From Atriophallophorus winterbourni (Eukaryota > Platyhelminthes > Trematoda > Plagiorchiida > Microphallidae): a DNA stretch of 64,000 nucleotides. Location: contig JACCGJ010018994.1 of the NCBI GenBank assembly GCA_013407085.1, forward strand, positions 1 to 64,000, given 5' to 3'. Shown here in pieces: positions 1 to 9,100 of this stretch; within the stretch, counting starts at the first letter, position 1, and every line of letters begins with the position of its first letter. Position numbers and translations under genes: made by a program. The notes below the pieces were generated by a model. The model was not told where the DNA came from, did no database searches, and saw only the letters and a program-made list of their open reading frames with translations.

Positions 1-244
1 CAAGGAAGCTGTTTGACCTTCGAATCTTGTCTCAGGAGATTCACAGTATATCTCCAATCTAATCTCAACAACGGTGATGACGGTCGATAAACGAGACTGC
101 TGCTGAGAAAACTGGGCACGTTGGAACATGAGATGTTTGTCAAATTCATTTTGCCGAAATCTCTAAGTTCATTTACTTTTGATTAGCTTGTAAAATTCTT
201 AGTCTTTGATGATCTATTCATCATAATAATAACAAAAACATTTA

Positions 245-410
245 TTCGTACTTCAAGCGCATGCGTATGCTGATCATTAAGGTCCATACATATGATGCAA
301 ACGTAAGAACCTGTCTTTTGTGTTGTATGTTTTTGATAGATGGAAATGCATGGGAAAGCTATTTTCGGTTCATAGTCATGAGTTCGAACCCAGTCTACAT
401 AAGTGTGTGC
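245..410 (+). repeat. Degraded hammerhead-repeat family A copy
   Basis: Diverged copy of the repeat seen better at 983-1356. It keeps the CAAGCGCATGCG block, a TGATG-AAACG remnant of the ribozyme core, the GATGGAAATGCATG block and a GAACCCAGTC block. The stretch GAGTTCGAACCC near 379 resembles a pol III B box, but no A box is evident. The ribozyme core is broken, so this is a fossil. Bases 1-244 contain nothing I recognise. Confidence 0.5.
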
Positions 411-509
411 TCATATAATGATAATATATATTCTTGGACATCCAAGGCATGCAATACATGATCAGTTCATTGAACAGGTAGGTCGTGTATCGACTAAAGT
501 CGTTGAATA

Positions 510-700
510 ATGCATAGACCACCCGTTTCTTAGTTCAACAAATTCAAGACAACGATTCGGATATACTACGTTATCATTAACAAGATTATTAGATATCAAC
601 AATGCACGAACCTCAACTGTACCGGGTTGTACAAATGATGTGACCCAAAAGTGCTCAAATGTTCCAAATGACGAATAATAAATGCAGGCAATGCTGATAA
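510..700 (+). repeat. Diverged relative of the Pao/BEL-like LTR
   Basis: About 190 bp match the left part of the LTRs at 57549, 59808 and 62137 in the same orientation. Shared blocks include CCACCCGTTTCTTAGTTC, ACAAATTCAA, ATTCGGAT and AACCTCAACTGTA. Many substitutions and small indels separate it from the three younger LTRs. No gag is visible beside it, so it is probably a solo or fragmented LTR of an older subfamily. Bases 700-980 show nothing recognisable. Confidence 0.55.
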
Positions 701-982
701 GATAGACTGTCAAATTAATAATGTCAAGGGATAAAATTTCCAATACAACGGTAAAAAATCGTTTCTGTTTTCTCCAAATACCACGTGCAAAAATGTGGAA
801 TTTCAAGAAGTAAGAATAGGACTTAGTTCAATAAAACAAAAGGGGTGTTACGGTGAATAGACAATAAACGAAAAATGTAACACCAAACATGGAAGATAAA
901 ACTGTGTAGAATTAAGAAGAATCAATTGTTTTAAGAGACATGAGAAAAAAAATTTTACACAAAATTTTCGTTATTTACAGAT

Positions 983-1356
983 CGCACCGCCCTTACCCAA
1001 CGATGGCATACAAGCGCAACTTGTTCACCATTCTTCCACTGTTTCAAGTGCATGCGGATACTGATACTACTGTCTCGAACTGATAAGTGCAAACAGCACG
1101 AAACCTTTCGTCACATGCAAATGAGCTGTTTTGTTCATGGTGATGGGATTAAACCCAGTCGATATGAGTGTGGGTTAAGTGATTTAACAGTTTGGTCGCA
1201 CCAACCTTACTCCACAATGGCATGTAAGCAGAACTTGTTCACCATTCTTCTGCTGTTTCGAACGCATGCGGATACTGATCCTACTGTCCCTAATGATGAA
1301 AGCGAACAGAATGAAACCGGTGTGTGTGTGGAAATGTATGCAAACGAGCTACTTTA
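983..1356 (+). repeat. Tandem pair of family A hammerhead repeats
   Basis: Two head-to-tail copies with a period of about 214 bp; compare the CGCACC...CCTTAC...ATGGCAT blocks at 983 and 1197. Each has a TTTCAAG/TTTCGAA block, a CATGCGGATACTGAT block and a hammerhead-like core. In copy 1 the core is CTGATAA (1080-1086), stem II GTGC-AAACA-GCAC (1087-1099), then GAAA (1100-1103). The G-to-A change in CTGATGA and a changed stem III should disable it. Copy 2 is more mutated. Family A looks like a diverged sister of family B, sharing the hairpin, GGCAT and CTGTTTCAAG blocks in the same order. Confidence 0.6.
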
Positions 1357-1460
1357 ATCTATTCATAATGTTCCATATTTTTGCTGACTAATTACGCTAG
1401 CGATGAAATCAGCTTGTATTTTTGGTAACTTTTCATTACTCATACTATTATCTGTCCGAT

Positions 1461-2768
1461 ATGAGTACTAGAAATTCATGCCTCAATGTCAAATGTGGCA
1501 AAATGGTGGCAAAAGGAATTGAGTGCACAGCATGCAAGCTTTGGGCTCATCCTAGCTGCTCAGGTATACATAAATCTCACTATGGGATTTATGCGAAGTA
1601 CCGCTGGTTGCAGTGGTACTGTAGCGGCTGTCAGCAGGCTGCCACAGACGCCGCTTGTTTAAAACCAAGGAATAGTCGGACGTTGCCTTGCTCGTCAGAT
1701 TCTATACCTGCCCCAACGTTTGCATCTGTTGTGAGGGCTAGTGTAAGTTCTGATACAATGGCTGGCACTAGCATAGCTGACAAATCTGGCCAGCTACGAC
1801 GTCCTAACAAGCAGACTACCTCTTCTAAGGTGGTCAAATCTAAAAAGCGTGCTACCAAGAACGCCAAAAAAACTGCATCCACACAGGACGCAGACATAAA
1901 TGGCCAGCTATCTCGTTCTCCAATGCGAGCTTCTACTAGCAGGGTGGTTACTGTAGCAGAGATTCCGAAGAGGCGTAGGAAGGCGAATAAAGCTACTACC
2001 CAACGGAAGCAACATGAAAATGTTTCCGGATCACCCGCACTGGATCACATTATCCAGGAATTGAATGATTTGCGCAAGCAATTCGATACACTGCGTGGCA
2101 CCCCTGCTCCAAAAACTAGAACACGAAATGTACTGGTTTTTAATCGAGTAGAGCCATTTATTAAGGAGTCGAAGTCTAGAAAAGATTTAGATCGCAGATG
2201 TATCAGCGATCTTATCCGGATGGTAGGTCTGAGGCCTTCCACTTCTACAATGCGAATTCACCGTGTTGGAAAATGGAAGATGGATAATCGCCCTAGGCCA
2301 ATCCTGGTAGAATTCAAATACCAGGCGGATCGGGACGCTTTACTATCTAAGGCTGACCACATCGCCGAAGCAACTCTAGACAAACTGCAGGTTAAGCCGG
2401 ACAACCCTCCCTCCTGGATAAGACAATACTCTTCCGCTTCAAATAGGAGGGATCAGATTGTTAAGACCTCTAATAACGACAAGCGGGGTTTTACAAAGCT
2501 AATAGATTCTCGTTCCGAAGTAACGTCAAATCGAGGGCGCCGTTCATCCGAAAAGGATGGGGCTTCATCAGACGAAGAATTCTTGGGTGCGTCCGAGGAT
2601 GAGGTCTGTAGTCGTATTATTATCCCTGTAATTCCACAGCTCGTGGTTAGCAACCTGCAGTGTACAGCTGGTGTTCAGGCCGCACCAGGTGACTCGGCTA
2701 TCGCAAGCAGTACGCCAAAAAACGTGCTGACTTCTCGGGTACTCCGCCCGAGAATCACACAAGACTAA
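1461..2768 (+). CDS. CR1-like ORF1, PHD-type zinc finger and RNA-binding protein
   Basis: 435 aa from the ATG at 1461; the frame is open further upstream but lacks an earlier ATG. An N-terminal cysteine/histidine cluster of about residues 7-58 (C-x4-C, C-x2-C, H-x4-C, C-x2-C) fits a PHD-like finger, common in ORF1 of CR1-group elements. A basic linker rich in Lys, Arg and Ser follows (about residues 100-190), then a short coiled-coil-like segment (ELNDLRKQFDTLR) and an RRM-like stretch with NVLVFNRVEP. The tail is acidic. By family knowledge it is the nucleic-acid chaperone of the retrotransposition particle. It overlaps the open ORF2 frame by about 118 nt. Confidence 0.8.
   Translation: MSTRNSCLNVKCGKMVAKGIECTACKLWAHPSCSGIHKSHYGIYAKYRWLQWYCSGCQQAATDAACLKPRNSRTLPCSSDSIPAPTFASVVRASVSSDTMAGTSIADKSGQLRRPNKQTTSSKVVKSKKRATKNAKKTASTQDADINGQLSRSPMRASTSRVVTVAEIPKRRRKANKATTQRKQHENVSGSPALDHIIQELNDLRKQFDTLRGTPAPKTRTRNVLVFNRVEPFIKESKSRKDLDRRCISDLIRMVGLRPSTSTMRIHRVGKWKMDNRPRPILVEFKYQADRDALLSKADHIAEATLDKLQVKPDNPPSWIRQYSSASNRRDQIVKTSNNDKRGFTKLIDSRSEVTSNRGRRSSEKDGASSDEEFLGASEDEVCSRIIIPVIPQLVVSNLQCTAGVQAAPGDSAIASSTPKNVLTSRVLRPRITQD
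2717..2754 (+). promoter_or_regulatory. Candidate -1 programmed frameshift signal joining ORF1 to ORF2
   Basis: The heptamer A-AAA-AAC lies at 2717-2723, with AAA and AAC in the ORF1 frame. Eight bases later comes a perfect 8-bp stem, TTCTCGGG (2732-2739) with CCCGAGAA (2747-2754), around a 7-nt loop. The ORF2 frame is exactly -1 to ORF1 and is open from 2651, so a slip here passes straight into ORF2 45 nt before the ORF1 stop. ORF2 has no ATG near its 5' end. Heptamer, spacer and stem all match known -1 frameshift sites; function is inferred. Confidence 0.6.
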
Positions 2769-2800
2769 TTGGGAATAGATTACGTGACACTGCCGCCACA

Positions 2801-3847
2801 GTGCTACTCGGGAATGCATGTAGCATCCGAAACAAATGGTCTGAACTCTCCATCCTTGCACATGAGTTGAGACCGCATGTAATTGCACTGACAGAAACCT
2901 GGCTCTCTGCATCTGATGACATTCCTGATATAGTTGGTAACAGCTATTCCGTGATCAGGTGTGATAGACCGGGTGCATTACAAGGTGGCGGTGTTGCTAT
3001 TCTTCTCAGGTTAGGCCTCCGTACCTCAGAGTTAAACGTTAGGCTTGGCACGCGCAATGTGCAACTTAGCTCCTGTCTCATTCACTCCTATAAGCAATCT
3101 ACGGTAATAGCGTGCGTTTATTTGAGTCCCCATTCAGGAGTACAGGATATGTATAACTTGCTTGAGAATTTGAGTTCACTACGTGCGCTTGGGTCTCAGG
3201 TTCTTATGGTGGGTGATTTTAATCTACCACACATATCTTGGCCTAACCAGAGCTGCCAAGCTGATAAGATGTCTGAGGACTTCATAGAATGGACCCACAG
3301 ACATGCTATGAGCCAACATGTAACTGAGCCTACAAGGTTCCGACATGGCTGTGAACCTTCGGTCCTGGATCTTGTTATATCTTCGAATGAGCAAATGGTT
3401 CGACAGGTGCAATATCTTTCCCCACTAAGGAAAAGTGATCACATCATGATTAGCTTCCAGCTACTTCTCAGGTATGACAAACCGCCTCCGAAACTAAAGC
3501 GCAACTTCAATAGGGTAGACTGGAGTGTTGTCTCAGAAGAAGCAGATCAGATCTTGTCACAATCTTCTGGTGATGATATGGCAGCAAACTGGCAGCTTAT
3601 TCACCATTGTCTGTCCACACTGCAAGACAGATTTGCTCCGTTGGTGCACGTCAAAAGACGCAACAAGCCACAGTGGTGGACACCATCGATGCGCCGTGGT
3701 ATTAAAATCCGGGACCGTGCCTGGAAAACTTACAAAGCTTCTCAGACACAATGGGCCTGGACAAGTATAAACTACTTAGAAATAAGGCTGTGGGAAGCCA
3801 ACGTAAGGCAAAACGTGAATTTGAGGCACGACTCGCATGTAATATAA
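2801..3847 (+). CDS. CR1-like ORF2, apurinic-type endonuclease part (frameshifted)
   Basis: N-terminal exonuclease-endonuclease-phosphatase domain that nicks target DNA. Visible motifs are GNACSIRNK (N-terminal Asn motif), LTETWLS (catalytic Glu), GDFNLPHISW (Asp/Asn catalytic pair), VLDLVIS and SDHIMISF (C-terminal Asp-His). The frame is open upstream to 2651 and probably begins by frameshift from ORF1 rather than at the nominal GTG at 2801. Homology stops near 3765, where the sequence shifts by -1 into the RT frame, as expected for a one-base deletion. The remaining codons to 3847 are out-of-frame readthrough. Confidence 0.8.
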   Translation: MLLGNACSIRNKWSELSILAHELRPHVIALTETWLSASDDIPDIVGNSYSVIRCDRPGALQGGGVAILLRLGLRTSELNVRLGTRNVQLSSCLIHSYKQSTVIACVYLSPHSGVQDMYNLLENLSSLRALGSQVLMVGDFNLPHISWPNQSCQADKMSEDFIEWTHRHAMSQHVTEPTRFRHGCEPSVLDLVISSNEQMVRQVQYLSPLRKSDHIMISFQLLLRYDKPPPKLKRNFNRVDWSVVSEEADQILSQSSGDDMAANWQLIHHCLSTLQDRFAPLVHVKRRNKPQWWTPSMRRGIKIRDRAWKTYKASQTQWAWTSINYLEIRLWEANVRQNVNLRHDSHVI

Positions 3848-5589
3848 GACAGTGCCCAAAGCGTTTCTATAGCTATGCACAATCCAAAGGCAAAACTCGC
3901 GATTGCATAGGCAACCTTCAACTGGATAATGGATCTCAACTAGATTCAGATTCTGAAAAGGCTTCGGCTTTTCTCGAACATTTTCGAGCTGTTCAGAGGC
4001 CTGATCGCCAAACTGATCTCCCGAATATGCCAGTGGACATAAGGTCAGATAGCGTTCCTACCCTCGATGAAATAATTTTCACTGATAATGAGGTTAGGCT
4101 TGCGCTTGAAGCGACTAATCCACATAAATCTGCGGGCCCGGATGGTATTCACCCTCAAGTTATTAAGAACCTGGCGCCTGTATTAGCACAACCGGTGGGT
4201 CGCCTTTTTAACGCATCCTTAAGGTATGGGTATATTCCGAGTGCTTGGAAGCAGGCTGATGTGATTCCTATACATAAAGGTGGCAGTCGATCTTCAGTTT
4301 GCAACTACAGACCTGTAAGTCTGACTAGTTTCCTTTGCAAAACCCTAGAGAGACTTATTAGGGACAGGATCTGTCGCCACCTTGTCTCTGGTTCTTTGCT
4401 AAACTCTGCTCAGCATGGTTTTCTAAAAGGGAAGTCTTGCCTAACGAACCTATTATGTTTTCTTAATGAGGTCACTAGGAGGCTAGATAAAGGCCACCAG
4501 GTCGAAGTTCTCTACTTGGACTTCTGTAAAGCCTTTGACTCGGTAAACCACAGGTTGCTTGCAATGAAGATTGGACAAATAGGTATCGATGGCCCTCTAA
4601 AGAACTGGATCACAAATTTCTTGAGCAATCGGTATTTTCGCGTTCGCATAGGCAATATGTATTCCGCGAAAGCAGGAGTTGTTAGTGGAGTCCCGCAGGG
4701 TTCAGTACTAGGCCCACTACTCTTTCTTATCTTCATCGATGATTTGGCATCCTCGCTTAAGTGTCCCTGCTATATGTTTGCAGACGATGTCAAGTTTATC
4801 GGATCGCTGAACGAACAGGATCTTTTTGAGGATATAGAAAAGGTCATCAAGTGGTCTTCCACGTGGGATCTACCAATCAACTTCTCCAAAAGCTATCTTC
4901 TGTCCAAAGCTGCAACGAAGCTGCAGGTTGCTGGACCTGATAACATACTGGAGATAACTGGGGTATCAAAAGTCCGGGACTTAGGTATTGCGGTTTCAGC
5001 GGACTTTAAATGGGCTGATCAATGTGCAGCTGCTGCACAACGCGCTAGGAACCAGCTCTTTCGCCTCCGATCAGTTTTATCCTGCAGGTCCCCGGAGGTT
5101 TTCATCCCATTGTATAAAGCGATAGTGAGACCTCATCTCGAGTATTGCGTTCAAGCTTGGTCTCCTTACTTGGAAAAGGACATTGCCACGCTTGAAGGTG
5201 TTCAGCGCCTAGCTACTCGTATGATTAAAGGGCAATCTGAGAAGTCGTATGAACAACGACTGTTGAGTCTAGATCTCTTCTCGCTAAAAAGAAGGCGACT
5301 ACGTGGGGATCTGATCGAGACCTTTAAAATCGTTAGAGGCTTTAGTTCTATTGATCCGGCTGATATGTATGCTCTTGCGCCAGTGGTAGGTACTCGAGGC
5401 CATTCACTGAAACTGGCAAAGCAACATGTCAGGTCAAATGCACGTAAGCACTTCTTTAGCGAAAGGGTAGTGAATCATTGGAACTGTCTGCCCGAAGAGG
5501 TAGTTTGTTCTACTTCAGTAACGTGCTTCAAAGATAGACTAGACTCGATCTGGCTCTGTGTTTCCCAATTTTTATCCCTAATTTTATAG
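3751..5589 (+). CDS. CR1-like ORF2, reverse transcriptase part
   Basis: RT of the non-LTR (LINE) type. Motifs in order: KSAGPDGIHP, NYRPVSLTSFLCKTLER, QHGFLKGKSCLTNLL, YLDFCKAFDSVNHRLL (motif A with catalytic Asp), SGVPQGSVLGPLLFLIFIDDL and FADDVKFIG, the FADD active site. A C-terminal thumb-like region (LGIAVSADFKW, YKAIVRPHLEY) and WNCLPEEVV follow, typical of CR1 elements. It would copy element RNA at the nicked target. It is separated from the endonuclease frame by a single -1 shift near 3765, so this copy cannot make full ORF2 unless that shift is bypassed. Confidence 0.85.
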   Translation: MGLDKYKLLRNKAVGSQRKAKREFEARLACNIRQCPKRFYSYAQSKGKTRDCIGNLQLDNGSQLDSDSEKASAFLEHFRAVQRPDRQTDLPNMPVDIRSDSVPTLDEIIFTDNEVRLALEATNPHKSAGPDGIHPQVIKNLAPVLAQPVGRLFNASLRYGYIPSAWKQADVIPIHKGGSRSSVCNYRPVSLTSFLCKTLERLIRDRICRHLVSGSLLNSAQHGFLKGKSCLTNLLCFLNEVTRRLDKGHQVEVLYLDFCKAFDSVNHRLLAMKIGQIGIDGPLKNWITNFLSNRYFRVRIGNMYSAKAGVVSGVPQGSVLGPLLFLIFIDDLASSLKCPCYMFADDVKFIGSLNEQDLFEDIEKVIKWSSTWDLPINFSKSYLLSKAATKLQVAGPDNILEITGVSKVRDLGIAVSADFKWADQCAAAAQRARNQLFRLRSVLSCRSPEVFIPLYKAIVRPHLEYCVQAWSPYLEKDIATLEGVQRLATRMIKGQSEKSYEQRLLSLDLFSLKRRRLRGDLIETFKIVRGFSSIDPADMYALAPVVGTRGHSLKLAKQHVRSNARKHFFSERVVNHWNCLPEEVVCSTSVTCFKDRLDSIWLCVSQFLSLIL

Positions 5590-5812
5590 TTGTTCTTCAA
5601 TTTGTCGTTGGAACGCGCTAATGTCTCTCCTCACCTATTGGGTGAGGGAGTTTTTCTGTTGCATTCCAGCCAAAGTCATACCAGAAGAATATTGAACCTA
5701 CTATTCGAAGTGGTGGACGCTCTTTTGGTTTACCACCGGAAGTATTCTGGACGCTCGATTGGCGACTCTGCCACATATCGTCCTGTGCTAACTGAACTGA
5801 AACTGAACTATT

Positions 5813-5932
5813 ATTTCGCATATCTGTCAACGTCTGGGCGACCTGACAGCAACTTAGCCCATGTGCAGTCCATGACTGTGCGTCACTCTGCCTGGATCAG
5901 GCTAGTGATTTCATACATCATACATTGTTCAC
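5813..5932 (+). mobile_element. Short SINE with CATA tail, copy 1
   Basis: About 100-bp dispersed repeat. The family core runs: ATATCTGTC, GCCTGGGCAACCTGACAGTA, TCTTAGCCCACGTGCAGTC, GACTGTG-GCACTTTG, CCTGGATCAGGCTTGTG, then CATA repeats. At least ten copies occur here in both orientations. This one follows directly on the CR1 tail, so it may have inserted at the 3' end of that element. I see no convincing tRNA-type promoter boxes, so the origin of the family is open. Confidence 0.65.
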
Positions 5933-5949
5933 GCATATTATTGCATTGT

Positions 5950-6158
5950 TTCCTGAATTGATTACCTCTCGCCGTGCTTTTGAAGAGAGCCCCTATCTTA
6001 CTTTTCAGATATCCGGAAACACGGACTTGTGAACCGTAATAACCCTATGCTCAATATCGAAGTGCCAGGTGCTTAACCGCATACCGTCAAAGGCAATCTG
6101 GACGAGTGATTAGCTTTTAGCCACCATCAGCCATGAGCAACTGAACTGAACTGACTTT
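5950..6158 (+). repeat. CR1 3' UTR fragment next to the start of gene 1
   Basis: Matches the 3' UTR of the CR1 copy ending at 40357: shared CCTCTC-CCGTGCT, CTTTTCAG, CTGGACG-TGATT and GCCAC blocks, then AACTGAACTGAACTGAC at 6138-6155. It ends about 40 bp before the ATG of gene 1. A possible 3' splice site (CTTGCAG, ending at 6178) lies between. The promoter or 5' UTR of gene 1 therefore contains, or is bounded by, LINE 3' sequence. Confidence 0.6.
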
Positions 6159-6195
6159 AACTAGAACTGACCTTGCAGGTTAGGCGCTCTCTACA

Positions 6196-9100
6196 ATGTG
6201 CGATTCGAAAGATTCCGTGCTATTTGTCGAAGTAGCGGAAGCCCTGGCAAAAGTTGGTGATTTATCTTTATTATTTTTAGTGCATCATGAACTCTGATTT
6301 CGTTTCATACCTCAAACAGAGTGAAAAGTTACTACTTTTAGAGGAAGGGGAAAATTCGATTTGTGAACCGAAGGTGAATATCAAAGGTTATCCTCGCAGT
6401 CCCTTTATCCGTGAACTTGCCGGTGCATTTCTGATTATGATGGAATCAGGATCTTCTCCATTGCTTCAGACTCCCATCAATCCTGTGTTTGACGAGTCTG
6501 CGTATTTGGGTCAAAGGTATTCCTGAATATTAACGAACCCACATTTGTGGTCATGTTCTAGAATTATTCTTAACCAGGGTGTTGTTTTGAACATATAACT
6601 TGTCCGTTTTAGAGGTTTCATAAGCCTGCGAACTGTTATGAAAATAGCTCGTTATAGTTCATGACAGTGAAAATCGTGGTTGCTATTGCTCTACTCATTT
6701 GCACTACTTGATTGCTGCTTGCGTGTTTCAGAGGTGTCTTCAAACGGTTTCTTTTTCGTAAACCCGTTTATTGTGCCACATTTTCTTTACTGAAACATAA
6801 TTCCGTCTTGATTCTGTATCAATAGAGCATCAATGGATACTATCAATGTAAAGCTGTTTTTAGTTATTGTGATCGGATACTAGTGATCTATCATAGTGGA
6901 TGAAGTTTTCTCATATCTGTCTAAGCCCACGTGCAATCTCTGACTATGCGTCACTTTGCCGGGATCAGGCTTGTGCTTTCATACCATACTATACTGATGA
7001 ACTTTCGTGCGTTTAAATTTTGGCCGTAATTATTTACGTGATAGTGCTGATTATGGTCACGGGTTTTAAAACGTAGAACTTGTGTAAATATCGCTCTAGC
7101 CCTCTACGTAATGTTAGTATATTTACCGCCGAAGCGGATGTGCAATCGTGCAGCACTTCTTTGCTGTGCGGCTAACACCGTGCTTAAGTGATTGGCAGGT
7201 TCCAAAGGTTGTCAAGCCGGGGTGCATGGGGATAAGCTCCCACTGTTTATAAAATGGCCTCCCATATGGCATGCGTCTCAAATAGCATCTGACAACCCAA
7301 GTCCGCTTCTGGCCGCACGAGTGGCTCTCCGAGACCGGCGGGGAACTGCTTCTACCAACAGGAGAAGGGGCGAGGGCGAGTGACTGGAGCCTGAAAACCA
7401 GTTTGCTTCGGGCAGATGAAGCTCGTTAGCCTGGGAGGTCATTTCATCTAAGGGAAGGAAAACCCTGATTTTAAACCTCCGCTGCCTTGTGGGAAACCCG
7501 ATCGCGGGAAAGGCTTCGGGAGAAAATCCTGAGGAAAAACCTGGAACAGAGTCTGGTAGACCACCTCTTTCTGGCAAATCCCTGCTGCCTTGCAGGTCGC
7601 ACTGGTTGTGCAAAGGATAGAGAAAGAAGAAGCTGATCGAACAACACGCCGAGTGGTGTGGGGACCCGCCGCTTTGTATAAAATACCCAAGAATTTCTTT
7701 GAAGCCGACTATCCTCCAGGAGGAGATAGTCGAACAAAACCGAAACCGGAAAGATGGCGCCCTGGCAACCTGCAGTATCTTCGCCCCGTACAGTCTCTGA
7801 TGTGCGGCAACTTTGTCTGGATCAGGCTTGTGCTCTCATACCATACCAAATGATTGGCCACCGGCAGTGAGCTGCATGCTGAAATACGCTTGAGCCTCAC
7901 TGATATTTATATTCTATTTTATCTCTGTCTGCCTGGGCAACGTGACAGTATCTTAGCCCATGTGTAGTCTGTGACTCCATGGAACTTTGCCTGGATCAGG
8001 CTTGTGTTTTCATTCGTTCATTCTAAATAGTTTGCGCATTTCTATTTTATTTCTCATATCCGTCTAGGCCTGGGCAACCTGACAGTATCTTAGCCCACGT
8101 GCAGTCTGACTGTACGACAGTTTCCTGGACCAGACTTGTGTTTTTATACATATACATACATACATACAGTTTGCGCATAAAATCATGAGCTTGAAGCCAC
8201 GCAAATGCTGTAGTCAAAAATTTCTTGTGGGCTGAAATAACGCCTTCGTGCATGCCAACATATGTCACACATACTGCGCATGTGGCACACCGTGTTTAAT
8301 TGATTTGCGGTTTGTACTAAGCTTTTTGTTCAAATATGTGGCATTGTCTGTGCCATTTTCATTGTTTTATATCTGTATTGGCCTGGCCAATCTCAAAATA
8401 TGTATGTATAAAAAATATATATCTGAAGTCCAGTCTATGGATTGTTATTTCATATATACGTTAAATCAATAATGGTGTTTAGAATGTATTTGACCATGTA
8501 TGTGTTCGTAGCATCATTCTCTTTTACATGCTTCGTATGGTTTTCTACGGGGTTTTCTGTATAAAAATACCAATCTGCACGTGCGTGGCTAATGCGAGGC
8601 TTTCATAAACGATTCTTTGTTTTGCATCTCGAGTTGTCCAAACCGCCGCACAAAGTTTATAGTTTAAAATCCTCACAAAACATCAAAGCAGTCTATTATT
8701 TTCGATTGTAAGGTTAGGTTCCGCGTGATCCGACAGTGTATTGGTTAGTTTTACATCTTTTAGAAAATATTGCTATTGAATGAACTTTTCTGCCTGTAAG
8801 ATAAGGAAGGTTTGTTATAGGCCATGACTTCGAGATTTATTTTTGTGGGTAGAGCCTTCATATAATGTTTTGACTGTTAATGCATAAACACAACATCGGT
8901 ATATGTTTTCTCCAAATTCGAATAGTTTATTGAGGAACTCGAAATCTACGCTTAATTTTGCGTCAAATTTTAGCCTTGCAAAGTTTCATGCCACTGCTCT
9001 TAAATGTCATTCTTCGCTTTGTATCTTGTTGTATGGAATATGGAAATATTTTTTTCAGAGAGGAAAATGTTAAACTCATCCAACGACAGTTACAAGGCGC

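Larger units (their letters stand above)
1400..5809 (+). mobile_element. CR1-like non-LTR retrotransposon, nearly full length
   Basis: ORF1 (zinc finger) is followed by ORF2 (endonuclease then RT), a 220-bp 3' UTR and a tail of CTGAA repeats ending near 5809. The same 3' UTR and tail recur at 5955-6156, inverted at 37646-37858, and at the end of the copy finishing at 40357. That recurrence defines the 3' boundary. The 5' boundary is uncertain because no second copy covers it. A frameshift inside ORF2 makes this copy defective, but otherwise it is well preserved and is the youngest-looking LINE in the window. Confidence 0.85.

Noticed and set aside
7278..7737. Overlapping minus-strand ORFs of 80-111 codons
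   Set aside because: They run antisense through the RTE-tailed SINE and reappear at its other copies, so they reflect SINE composition rather than genes.
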